In this document: positions 54,897-63,753 of the stretch, one piece after another
Position numbering within the stretch: the first letter of the stretch is position 1
Layout: each line of letters opens with the position of its first letter
Position numbers and translations under genes: made by a program
NCBI GenBank assembly: GCA_016235765.1
Contig: JACRIZ010000014.1
Span: 1 to 64,000 of the forward strand
Length of the DNA: 64,000 bases
Direction of reading: 5' to 3'
From: Rhodocyclales bacterium
Lineage (GTDB): Bacteria > Pseudomonadota > Gammaproteobacteria > Burkholderiales > Rhodocyclaceae
The notes under the pieces: generated by a model
Told to the model about the DNA's origin: nothing
What the model saw: the letters and a program-made list of their open reading frames with translations, nothing else
Database searches by the model: none

Positions 54897-57800
54897 CTAG
54901 AAGTCCGTCACCTTCCTGTGACAACCAGACTGGTCGCAGGATCCGTTGCCAGGCGACTTCGTATGCCGCGAATCGTTCGGCGGGCCCTTTACTCCAAGTG
55001 TATTGCCGCGGTAGTGGCACCTCAGGCAGGTGTTGGGATACGAGCTGACTGACGTGAAGACGGTACTGTGGATACGGGCGTTCGCGAACGTGCTGGTGCT
55101 CTTGTGGCACGCGTCGCAGGAGGACCAGGTGGCCGAGACGTCCGTTGGAATGTGGTTCGCTGGCTTGAGCGTCATGCTGGTGTACTGCGCCGTGTGGCAA
55201 GTCAAACAGGTGCCAGGCGCGACACCTGTGTGCAGATAGCTGGTCAGCGGTAGCCACGCGGCGGTGCGGTGACACTGGTCGCAGGCGGAATTGGTCGGGA
55301 TGTGCGTGCCGACTGGCTTGACGTCGATATTGAGGTAACCCGAACTGTGGCAGTTGGAGCAACTGCCAGCCGCCACGCCCGTGTGCGAGTAGGGCGTCAA
55401 CAGAGGCAGCCAGGCCGTGGTACGGTGACAAACCTCGCATCCTGCGCTGGTCGGAATGTGCCTGCCCGAGGGCTTGCCGGTCGCATTGACTGAATTGTGG
55501 CAAGAGATGCACGAACCAGTGAGACCGGTATGGTCCATCGTCGCCGGCGCGAAGGCCGCGAAGTTCCTGTGGCAGTTGTCGCAGGCCCCGCTGGTCGGAA
55601 TGTGCGTACTCGGCTTGGGCAAGCCGCTGCCGCCCGCGACGTGGCAGCCGGCGTTTGCGCAGGTATGGCCGCCGATCGTCACCCCGGTATGGTTGAACGT
55701 CGCGCCGGCCCAGGTGACGGTCGAATTGTGGCAACCGCTGCTGTCGCATTGCAGCGAAGTTACCAGGTGGTTGGCCGACTTCGCCTGCGCATTCTGCGCC
55801 AGATAGCCACCGCTATGGCAGGTGGAGCACTGGTTGGTCAGGCCGGCGTGGCTCATCGCCGCCGGTCGGAAGGCCACGTAGTTGTTGTGGCAGGCGTCAC
55901 ATTGCGAGGCGGTCGGAATGTGACCGGCGTTCTTGCCCATGGCCGAAATGCCGTTGTGGCAGGTCAGGCAGCGTCCCGGCGAGTTGGCGTCATGTTTGCC
56001 GGTTGCGGGTATCCAGGCTGTCGTCGTATGGCAACTGTCGCACTGCGCGGAGGTCGGGATGTGGGTCGTCGGCTTGGCCAGCGCGCCCTGCGAGCCGACC
56101 CCAACGTAGGCGCCGTTGTGGCAAGTGGAGCACTGGCCGTTGGTACCCGTGTGATTCATCGTCGCCGGCTTGAACGCCGCGAAGTTGGTGCTCGAATGGC
56201 AGACATCGCACTGGCCGCCGGTCGGGATGTGGGTGGGCGGCTTCGCCTGTGCACCCTGCGCTCCGGCCGATACGTAGCCGCCACTGTGGCACGTGGAGCA
56301 ACTTCCGTTGGTACCCGTGTGGCTCATGAAGGCCGGACGGAAGGCACCAAAGTTCATGTGGCAGGTGTCGCAGGCGGCAGCCGTCGGGATGTGGTTGGTC
56401 GGCTTCGGCAGACCGGTACCCCCCGTCTTGTGGCAATTGGCACAGGAGTGATCGCCCATGACGACCGGCGGCGCGAGCAGGGCGTGATCGACGGTCGTCG
56501 TCGCCCAGGTGGCGGTCGAGGCGTGGCAACCGCTGCTGTCGCACTGGGCGTTGGTGGGGACGTGGGTCGGCGACTTGGCCTGGGCGTTCTCGCTCAGGTA
56601 GGCGCCGTTGTGGCAGGTCGCACACTGGCCGCTGAGTCCGGCGTGGCTCATGAGCGCCGGCCGGAAGGCCGTGAAATTCGTGTGGCAGGTGTCGCACTGG
56701 CGGTTGTCGGGGATGTGCGTTGCCCCCTTGCCGATTGCATTCACATTGTTGTGGCAGACGGAGCAGCGGCGCGTGGCCGTGCTGTCATGGGTATAGAAAG
56801 CAGGCGTCCAGGCCGACGTGATCCTGTGGCAGGTGTCGCACTGCGCCGAGGTCGCGACGTGGGTGGCGGGCTTGGCCAGCGCGCCCACCGCGACATAGGC
56901 GCCGCTATGGCATGTCGAGCAAGCGCCGGCGCTGCCGGTGTGGTTCATGGCCGCGGGACGGAAGGCCACGAAGTTGGTGTGGCAGGTGTCGCATTGCTGG
57001 CCGGTGGGGATGTGCGAGGTCGGCTTGGCTTGCGCACCGACCGGTGCATAGCCGCCGCTGTGACAGGTGGTGCAAGTGCCCGTCATGCCGGTGTGGTCCA
57101 TGTTCGCCGGCTTGAAGGCGATGAAGTTCGTGTGGCAGTTGTCGCACGCGCCGCTGGTCGGAATGTGGGTGCTGGGTTTCGGCAGGCCCTGGCGGCCGGC
57201 GATGTGGCAATTCGTGCTGCAGGAGTGGCTGCCGATGACGACCCCCGACGCAAAGTGATCGAAGGTGGCGGTTGCCCAGGTCGTGGTGGAACTGTGGCAG
57301 GAATCGCACTGCGCTGCGGTAACCACGTGGGCTGCCGACTTGGTCTGGGCGTTCTGCGCCAGATAGGCGCCGCTATGGCAGGTCGAGCACTGACCGGCCA
57401 GGCCGGTGTGGTTCATCGTTGCGCCCAGGAAGGTATTGGTGCTGGCGTGGCAGGTGTCGCATTGCGCGGTGGACGGGATGTGGCCGGCGTTCTTGCCCGT
57501 TGCCGTGATTCCGTTGTGGCAGGTATTGCAGGTGCCCGCCGTCGTGGCGTCATGGGTGAAGCCCGCCGGTCGCCAGGCGACCGTGGTGTGGCAGGTGTCG
57601 CACTGGGCAGTGGTGGGGACGTGGGTTGCATTCTTTGCCACTGCGTTCTGGCTGATGTAAGCGCCACCGTGGCAAGTCGAACACTGGCCCGACAGCCCCG
57701 TGTGGTCCATCGTCCTGATCCTGAAACTGGCGGTGCTGCCATGGCAGGTGTCGCACTGGCGGTTGTCGGGGATGTGGGCCGCAGCCTTGCCCAGCGCAGT

Positions 57801-58505
57801 GACGTTGTCGTGGCAGGTACTGCACCGTCCTCGCACATCCGGCTCGTGCGGATAGGTCGCGGGAGTCCAGAGGTTGGTCGAATGGCAGGTGTCGCAAGGT
57901 CGGTTGCCATCGGGCGGATGCCTGACCCCCTTGCCCTTGGCGAAGTTGTTGTTGTGGCAGCTTGCGCAGGAGCCCTTCGCAACACCGGTGTGATCGTAGC
58001 GGGTGGCGGTCCAGGTGATGGTGTTGTGGCAGAGGTCGCACGATCCGATGACCGGCTGGTGCGAGCGCGGCTTGCCGGAGGCGAAGAGCGTGTTGTGGCA
58101 GCTATTGCAGGTGCCCTTGGTCACGCCCTGGTGACGAAAGACGACGACGTTCCAGACCGACGCGCGGTGGCAGTTGTCGCAAGCCTGGGTGGTGGGGATG
58201 TGGCGGACCGGGAACTGGGTGGCGGTCGGGCGGCTGGCGTTGCGATGGCACTGTGCGCACTCGCGCGGGGTGCCGCGAAACACGCCCTGGGTGTGGCACG
58301 ACTCGCAGCGGGCGGTGGCGTGCTGGGCACCGAGGGAGAAGCCGGTCTTGGCATGGTCGAAGGAAGCGTCGGCGGGCGAGGCTTGGGCGAATGCCGCGCC
58401 ACAGAAAAGCGCAACGCACGCGACGAGCAGTCCGCGGGCGACGCGAACCGGACTTGCCTGCGTGGCAATACGTCGCGCGAACGCGATCAATGTCTGATGT
58501 GGCAC
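54897..58505 (-). CDS. giant multiheme c-type cytochrome
   Basis: About 40 CXXCH plus 1 CX3CH and 4 CX4CH by manual count. GTG start at 58505 (VPHQTLIAF) preceded by ctgggggaattgatc RBS; signal sequence GLLVACVALFCGAAFAQA. Confidence 0.85.
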   Translation of the reverse strand: MPHQTLIAFARRIATQASPVRVARGLLVACVALFCGAAFAQASPADASFDHAKTGFSLGAQHATARCESCHTQGVFRGTPRECAQCHRNASRPTATQFPVRHIPTTQACDNCHRASVWNVVVFRHQGVTKGTCNSCHNTLFASGKPRSHQPVIGSCDLCHNTITWTATRYDHTGVAKGSCASCHNNNFAKGKGVRHPPDGNRPCDTCHSTNLWTPATYPHEPDVRGRCSTCHDNVTALGKAAAHIPDNRQCDTCHGSTASFRIRTMDHTGLSGQCSTCHGGAYISQNAVAKNATHVPTTAQCDTCHTTVAWRPAGFTHDATTAGTCNTCHNGITATGKNAGHIPSTAQCDTCHASTNTFLGATMNHTGLAGQCSTCHSGAYLAQNAQTKSAAHVVTAAQCDSCHSSTTTWATATFDHFASGVVIGSHSCSTNCHIAGRQGLPKPSTHIPTSGACDNCHTNFIAFKPANMDHTGMTGTCTTCHSGGYAPVGAQAKPTSHIPTGQQCDTCHTNFVAFRPAAMNHTGSAGACSTCHSGAYVAVGALAKPATHVATSAQCDTCHRITSAWTPAFYTHDSTATRRCSVCHNNVNAIGKGATHIPDNRQCDTCHTNFTAFRPALMSHAGLSGQCATCHNGAYLSENAQAKSPTHVPTNAQCDSSGCHASTATWATTTVDHALLAPPVVMGDHSCANCHKTGGTGLPKPTNHIPTAAACDTCHMNFGAFRPAFMSHTGTNGSCSTCHSGGYVSAGAQGAQAKPPTHIPTGGQCDVCHSSTNFAAFKPATMNHTGTNGQCSTCHNGAYVGVGSQGALAKPTTHIPTSAQCDSCHTTTAWIPATGKHDANSPGRCLTCHNGISAMGKNAGHIPTASQCDACHNNYVAFRPAAMSHAGLTNQCSTCHSGGYLAQNAQAKSANHLVTSLQCDSSGCHNSTVTWAGATFNHTGVTIGGHTCANAGCHVAGGSGLPKPSTHIPTSGACDNCHRNFAAFAPATMDHTGLTGSCISCHNSVNATGKPSGRHIPTSAGCEVCHRTTAWLPLLTPYSHTGVAAGSCSNCHSSGYLNIDVKPVGTHIPTNSACDQCHRTAAWLPLTSYLHTGVAPGTCLTCHTAQYTSMTLKPANHIPTDVSATWSSCDACHKSTSTFANARIHSTVFTSVSSYPNTCLRCHYRGNTLGVKGPPNDSRHTKSPGNGSCDQSGCHRKVTDF

Positions 58506-58772
58506 GATCAATTCCCCCAGCTTCGTGTTGATTCCTTGCAACACGAAGCCTGATGTTTCCCGCTTTGGTGCGGTGATTGCGGGGCCCATTTCCCCGCATT
58601 CCAACTGGATTATCCTGCAGCGTCCAGTCGGACCCGCTTAACGAAATCTTAAAGGCTTAAACACCTGCTCGAAAGCTGTCGTTTGATGGCGACCGTACTC
58701 ATGCAACCGAGTGAAAAACAAGTGAAAAGTGTTGCGGGGAATGAATAGTCCTTGTAAATCCAAGGATATAAC

Positions 58773-60647
58773 TCAGCGGCGGATCTTCTTCCAGCTTTCG
58801 GTGTAGTGGCAAACCTCGCACTGGGTGCCGAATCCGCCGTTATGCACGTCGTCACGGTCGTGGCAGGAAACGCAGGTCCGGCTCAGCTTGGGCAGGCTGG
58901 TCCGGTCGGTCGGCGCCTTGTCCGGGACTTTGTGGCAGGTGGGGCACTCGGCCTTGGCATGCTTGCCGTCGAGCCGGAAGCGCGTCGCCTTGTCGTGGTC
59001 GAAGTCCCAGGTCTTCCAGGTGCGGCTGCTGTGGCAGCTCTCGCACTTGTTGCCATAGACGCCCTTATGGACGTCGTCCTTCTCGTGGCAGCCGAGGCAC
59101 TCGCGCGGCGCGTCGCGGAAGGCGGGCGTCTTGTGGCACTTCTTGCACTCGGCGCGCGCATGGCTGCCGACCAGCGGGAAGCGCGACCGGTTGTGGTCGA
59201 ACTTCTCGACCTTCCAGTCCTTTTCCGTATGGCAGGTGTCGCAGCGGTTGCCCAGTTGTCCCTTGTGCCCCTTCTCCTGGTCGTCCTTCTTGTGGCAGGT
59301 GAAGCAGTCGGTCTTCAGTTTCTGCACGTAGAGCTGTTCGGTGTGGCACTTCATGCACTTGGCTTCGCGGTGCTTGCCCTTGAGCAGGTACTTGGTGTCG
59401 AGATCGTGGTCGAAGTACGACTTCTTCCACTCCTTCTTCGGCGTGTGGCAGGTGTCGCACTTGTCGCCGAATTTGCCCTTGTGGCCCTTCTCGTTGTCCT
59501 CCTTGCGATGGCACTCGAAGCACTTGGTCGGCGTCTTCTCGATCTTCTTCTGGCCGGGCAGCGGCTTCAGGCCGGACTTGTGGCAGTTCTCGCACTTGGT
59601 GGTCTTGTGCTTGCCCTCGAGCGGGTACTTGGTGTCCTTGTCGTGGTCGAAGCTGGTCTTCTTCCAGCTCCGTTCGTCGTGGCAGGATTCGCACTTCTCG
59701 CCCAGGCTGCCCTGGTGGCCCTTGTCCTGGTCGTCCTTCTTGTGGCAGGCCAAGCACTTGGTCTGCAGCTTCTCGGTGAACAGGTTGCCCTTGTGGCACT
59801 CGGTGCACTTGGTCTCCTTGTGCTTGCCCTTCAGGCGGTACTTGGTGTCGCGGTCGTGGTCGAAGCTCGACTCCTTCCACGCGGCCGCGTTGTGGCACTT
59901 CTCGCACTTCTGGCCGAACTTGCCCCGATGGCCGTTTTCCTTGGTCTGGTCGTCCTTCCTGTGGCAGGCGTAGCAATCCTTGGGGGTGTCCTTGTACTTG
60001 TTGTCGACGTGGCACTCCTTGCACTTGGTTTCCCTGTGCTTGTCTAGGAGCTTGAATTTGGTCTGCTTGTCGTGATCGAAGCGGGTCTCGGCCCACTTGA
60101 CCTCGTCGTGGCAGTCCGCGCACTTCTTGCCCAGGCCGCCCTTGTGGCCCTTTTCGCCGTCGTCGTCCTTCTTGTGGCAGGCATAGCAGTCGGAAGGCGT
60201 CTCGCGGAATTTCTTCTTCGGCTTGTGGCAGTCGTCGCAGCCGTTCTTGGTTTCCTTGTGGCCGCCCTTCAGCTTGAAATTGGTGCGGTCGTGATTGAAC
60301 TTCTTCTTGTCGAGCTCGGCAATCTTCGCGTCGCGCCCTTTGTGCTCGGTGTGGCACTCGCGGCAGGTGTTGTCTTCGAGGCGACCATGCAGCCGGTTCT
60401 TGTTGCGGACATCGGTCGCCGTGTCCTTGTGGCAGTCCAGGCACAAGTCGACCTGGGCGGCCTTGTCGAATTTCTTGTGGCACTTTTCGCAGTCCTGCTC
60501 GTACTTGGCGTGCCCGGCGATGACCTTGCCCGGCATCAACGCCCTTTCCACGTCGCTGACCTGGGCGTGCGCCGCAAACGACACGGCCAGCGCGGTCAGG
60601 AGGGCGACACGCGCCAGCGCCTTAGTACATGTGGACAGCAACGACAT
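58773..60647 (-). CDS. Lys-rich multiheme c-type cytochrome (24 CXXCH)
   Basis: 24 CXXCH by manual count; repeats of the form CxxCHKKDDxxKGHKGxLGxKCxxCHxxxxWKxxxFDHDxDTKYxLxGKHKxxKCxxCH; signal peptide VALLTALAVSFAAHA. Confidence 0.9.
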   Translation of the reverse strand: MSLLSTCTKALARVALLTALAVSFAAHAQVSDVERALMPGKVIAGHAKYEQDCEKCHKKFDKAAQVDLCLDCHKDTATDVRNKNRLHGRLEDNTCRECHTEHKGRDAKIAELDKKKFNHDRTNFKLKGGHKETKNGCDDCHKPKKKFRETPSDCYACHKKDDDGEKGHKGGLGKKCADCHDEVKWAETRFDHDKQTKFKLLDKHRETKCKECHVDNKYKDTPKDCYACHRKDDQTKENGHRGKFGQKCEKCHNAAAWKESSFDHDRDTKYRLKGKHKETKCTECHKGNLFTEKLQTKCLACHKKDDQDKGHQGSLGEKCESCHDERSWKKTSFDHDKDTKYPLEGKHKTTKCENCHKSGLKPLPGQKKIEKTPTKCFECHRKEDNEKGHKGKFGDKCDTCHTPKKEWKKSYFDHDLDTKYLLKGKHREAKCMKCHTEQLYVQKLKTDCFTCHKKDDQEKGHKGQLGNRCDTCHTEKDWKVEKFDHNRSRFPLVGSHARAECKKCHKTPAFRDAPRECLGCHEKDDVHKGVYGNKCESCHSSRTWKTWDFDHDKATRFRLDGKHAKAECPTCHKVPDKAPTDRTSLPKLSRTCVSCHDRDDVHNGGFGTQCEVCHYTESWKKIRR

Positions 60648-61581
60648 GCACGATTCCGCTGACCAGCAGCAGGTAGAGAAACGGCACATGCGCCACGTGC
60701 CACAGCGAGAACAGCCGCTCCCAACTGGAAAGCTGGGCGGCTTCGCAAACCGCATCGACGAAGATGTCGGTCTTCTGCTTGGCCAACTGGTAGGTGAGGA
60801 TGCGCTCGCGCCGGCCCATGCGGTTCTCGCGCTTGGCCTTGTTGAGCGACTTCTTGATGCCGTCGCGGATCATCAGCGACAGCCGATGACCGCGGGACTT
60901 GAGCGTGACGAAGCGGACGATGCGCTTCCGCATGCTCGGTTCATGGGCGAACGCATAGGTGCGGAACGCCGACAGTTTCTCCTGGATCTTGGGGTACTCG
61001 GCGAAGACCGAGCGCACGTCCTCGGCACTCGCCTTCAGTTCTTCCTCGGCATCGCGCATGGTCAGGTGCTGGCCGTACATGCCCTTGTGGATGTGCCGGT
61101 AAAGGAAACGGCCGATCACGCCACTGAGCGCGACCAGCAGCATGGCGTAGAGTGCGACGCGCCCGTTCATCGAGCCGATGCGGAAGGTGGAGTGGAACAG
61201 CACCAGCAGCGGTCCGAAAATGCCGGCAACCTGGTGGTAGCGGAACCAGGCCTGCATCGATCCCCAGCGACTCATGAAGCGGACGCGCTTGCGCAGCGGG
61301 TAGATCAGCAGGCTCAACATCAGCAGGCCGCCGACCAGGCCCAAGTTGTAGCCGAGATCGTCGCCGGCCTTGTAGAGGCCTCCGTTCGATACCACCCAGG
61401 CCAGCAGGACGAGCAGACCGCCGGCCACGACGAGCGCCGTCCGCCAGGACCATGCGAGCAAGCGTTCGGTGTTCGAGTTCGCGGGACTCCCTGGGGAGAT
61501 CTCCGTCATCGGGCCGAGATTGGGCGATCCAAACATGTGTTGGTCTGTAGACGACTGGATGGGGACTATCTTGGTGTTCAT
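60622..61581 (-). CDS. inner-membrane His-rich protein, candidate b-type heme electron carrier
   Basis: Multiple TM segments with paired His (WFRYHQVAGIFGPLLVLFHSTF; LWHVAHVPFLYLLLVSGIVHVVAVHMY); overlaps the cytochrome gene start. Confidence 0.65.
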   Translation of the reverse strand: MNTKIVPIQSSTDQHMFGSPNLGPMTEISPGSPANSNTERLLAWSWRTALVVAGGLLVLLAWVVSNGGLYKAGDDLGYNLGLVGGLLMLSLLIYPLRKRVRFMSRWGSMQAWFRYHQVAGIFGPLLVLFHSTFRIGSMNGRVALYAMLLVALSGVIGRFLYRHIHKGMYGQHLTMRDAEEELKASAEDVRSVFAEYPKIQEKLSAFRTYAFAHEPSMRKRIVRFVTLKSRGHRLSLMIRDGIKKSLNKAKRENRMGRRERILTYQLAKQKTDIFVDAVCEAAQLSSWERLFSLWHVAHVPFLYLLLVSGIVHVVAVHMY

Positions 61582-61590
61582 GATAACGTA

Positions 61591-61616
61591 CGCCCTGAAT
61601 ACTGAATTAGGGCGAA
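61591..61616. promoter_or_regulatory. inverted repeat in divergent intergenic region
   Basis: cgccctgaatactgaattagggcg between divergently oriented b-type-like protein and ferredoxin-flavoprotein genes. Confidence 0.35.
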
Positions 61617-61714
61617 CTTAACGGAATGCAGACCCTGATCGCGGCACGTCTCTCTTGCCCGACAGTCGGATTTGCTTCACCCGTTAGGGCTTGTTGGCTT
61701 AGTATTCGCGCGCG

Positions 61715-63013
61715 ATGAGTGACATTTACTACTATTTGTTTCCGGTAGCCTTCATTTTGCTTGTTACCTTCCTCTATTGGCGGGGCAAGCAGCGGCGCTA
61801 CCAGGCGGCGGCGGCGGTGCTCGACGAGGCGATCAAGTCCGGCCTGACGGAGCCCTCCAGCCTGCATCCGGTCATCGATCCCAACCTCTGTTGCGGATCG
61901 GGTGCGTGCGTCAGTGCCTGTCCGGAGAAGGCGATCGGCCTGATCAATCACAAGGCGGTGCTGATCAACCCGGCGCACTGCATCGGCCACGGCGCCTGCG
62001 CGCCGGTCTGTCCGGTCGGTGCGGTCAAGCTGGTATTCGGCACCGAAAAGCGCGGCATCGACATTCCGCACGTGCAGCCCAACTTCGAAACCAACGTACC
62101 CGGCATCTATATCGCGGGTGAGCTGGGCGGCATGGGCCTGGTACGCAAGGCCGCCGAGCAGGGTCGGCAGGCGATGGAGTCGATCGCCAGGAACCGGGGG
62201 GGCGACAAGCAACTCGACGTGGTCATCGTCGGCGCCGGTCCGGCCGGCCTCGCCGCCACGCTGGGCGCCATGGAGAAGAAGTTGCGGTCGGTGACGCTGG
62301 AGCAGGAGGATTCATTGGGCGGCACGGTCTACCACTATCCGCGCAACAAACTGGTCATGACCCAGCCCGTCGTGCTGCCCATCGTCGGCAAGGCCAGGCT
62401 CGGCGAGATTTCCAAGGAGGACCTGCTGGCGTTCTGGCACGGCGTCGTCAAGAAGACCGGCATGAAGCTCAAGTTCCACGAACGCGTCGAGAAGGTGACT
62501 GCCGCCGAGGGCGGCTACATGGTCAAGTCGAACAGGAACGAGTATTTCACCCGCAACGTGCTGCTGGCCATCGGCCGGCGCGGCACGCCGCGCAAGCTCG
62601 GCGTGCCGGGCGAAGAGTCGCCGAAGGTGGTCTACCGCCTGATCGACCCGGAACAGTACAGCGGCAAGAATGTGCTGGTCGTCGGCGGCGGCGACAGCGC
62701 CATCGAGGCAGCGGTCGCGACGGCGGACCAGCCGGGCACGAATGTCATCCTGTCCTACCGCAGCAATGCCTTCGGCCGCGTCAAGCAAAAGAACCGCGAG
62801 CGTCTCGAGGAAGCGGAGAAGGCCGGCAAGCTGACCGTGCTGCTATCCTCGACGGTGGCAAGGATCGAGCCCGGCCATGTGCACATCGATCACGACGGCA
62901 AGGCGGTGTGCCACGAAAACGACGGCGTGATCGTCTGCGCGGGAGGCATTCTGCCGACCGGCATGCTCAAGGAAATGGGCATCAAGGTCGAGACCAAGTA
63001 CGGTACCGAGTAG
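61715..63013 (+). CDS. membrane-anchored 2x[4Fe-4S] ferredoxin-FAD/NAD(P) oxidoreductase
   Basis: N-terminal TM; CCGSGACVSACPEKA and CIGHGACAPVCPVGA; VVIVGAGPAGLAA and VLVVGGGDSAIEAAV dinucleotide-binding folds. Confidence 0.88.
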   Translation: MSDIYYYLFPVAFILLVTFLYWRGKQRRYQAAAAVLDEAIKSGLTEPSSLHPVIDPNLCCGSGACVSACPEKAIGLINHKAVLINPAHCIGHGACAPVCPVGAVKLVFGTEKRGIDIPHVQPNFETNVPGIYIAGELGGMGLVRKAAEQGRQAMESIARNRGGDKQLDVVIVGAGPAGLAATLGAMEKKLRSVTLEQEDSLGGTVYHYPRNKLVMTQPVVLPIVGKARLGEISKEDLLAFWHGVVKKTGMKLKFHERVEKVTAAEGGYMVKSNRNEYFTRNVLLAIGRRGTPRKLGVPGEESPKVVYRLIDPEQYSGKNVLVVGGGDSAIEAAVATADQPGTNVILSYRSNAFGRVKQKNRERLEEAEKAGKLTVLLSSTVARIEPGHVHIDHDGKAVCHENDGVIVCAGGILPTGMLKEMGIKVETKYGTE

Positions 63014-63027
63014 CCGCAGCCCGTCAT

Positions 63028-63064
63028 AATGGGAAAGGCCGCCTGCAGGGCGGCCTTTCCCATT
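63028..63064. terminator. bidirectional terminator-like hairpin between convergent genes
   Basis: Perfect 16-bp stem aatgggaaaggccgcc/ggcggcctttcccatt with 5-nt loop. Confidence 0.85.
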
Positions 63065-63083
63065 GGTGCTGCAGATGCCGCGC

Positions 63084-63683
63084 CTAGAGGGCGGGAGCGT
63101 GATCGGCCAGATACTTGGCGACGCCGTCGGGAGTCGCGGTCATGCCGGCCTTGCCTTTCTGCCAGCCGGCGGGGCAGACCTCGCCGTGCTCTTCGGTGAA
63201 TTGCAGGGCATCGATCATGCGCAGCATTTCGTCGATGTTGCGGCCCAGCGGCAGGTCGTTGACGACCTGGTGGCGAACGATGCCGGCCTTGTCGATCAGG
63301 AAGGAGCCGCGGAAGGCCACACCGCCGGCGGCGAACTCGACGTCGTAGGCCTGGCAAATGGCGTGCTTGACGTCGGCAAGCAGCGGGTACTGGACCTGGC
63401 CGATGCCACCGGAGCTGACCGCCGTGTTCTTCCAAGCGAGGTGGGTGAACTGCGAGTCGATCGAGCAGCCGATCACCTCGACGTTGCGCTTCTTGAATTC
63501 GTCGAGGCGGTTGTCGAAGGCGATCAGTTCCGACGGACAGACGAAAGTGAAGTCGAGCGGGTAGAAGAACAGGACTACGTACTTGCCACGGTAGGCGGAC
63601 ATGGTGAGGCTCTTGATTTCGTTGTTGCCATAGACGGCGGTGGCGGTGAAATCCGGGGCCTGCTTGCCGACGAGAACTGCCAT
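63084..63683 (-). CDS. 2-Cys peroxiredoxin (AhpC/Prx)
   Basis: FFYPLDFTFVCPSELIAFD, resolving-Cys region GEVCPAGWQKG. Confidence 0.93.
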   Translation of the reverse strand: MAVLVGKQAPDFTATAVYGNNEIKSLTMSAYRGKYVVLFFYPLDFTFVCPSELIAFDNRLDEFKKRNVEVIGCSIDSQFTHLAWKNTAVSSGGIGQVQYPLLADVKHAICQAYDVEFAAGGVAFRGSFLIDKAGIVRHQVVNDLPLGRNIDEMLRMIDALQFTEEHGEVCPAGWQKGKAGMTATPDGVAKYLADHAPAL

Positions 63684-63753
63684 GTGAAGCTCCTTGTTGT
63701 TTGCGGTTGGGGTTATGCAGAGTTGTAACTTATGAGGGGTGAATCTTACCGGT

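Noticed and set aside
54897-58505. CRISPR-like regular spacing of repeated short sequences
   Set aside because: Periodic DNA repeats encode CXXCH units in frame; no spacer/repeat structure or cas genes.
55497-58553. 1018-aa plus-strand ORF antisense to the giant cytochrome
   Set aside because: Low-complexity Arg/Gly/Val/Ala product mirroring the repetitive high-GC cytochrome gene; no domain or start evidence.
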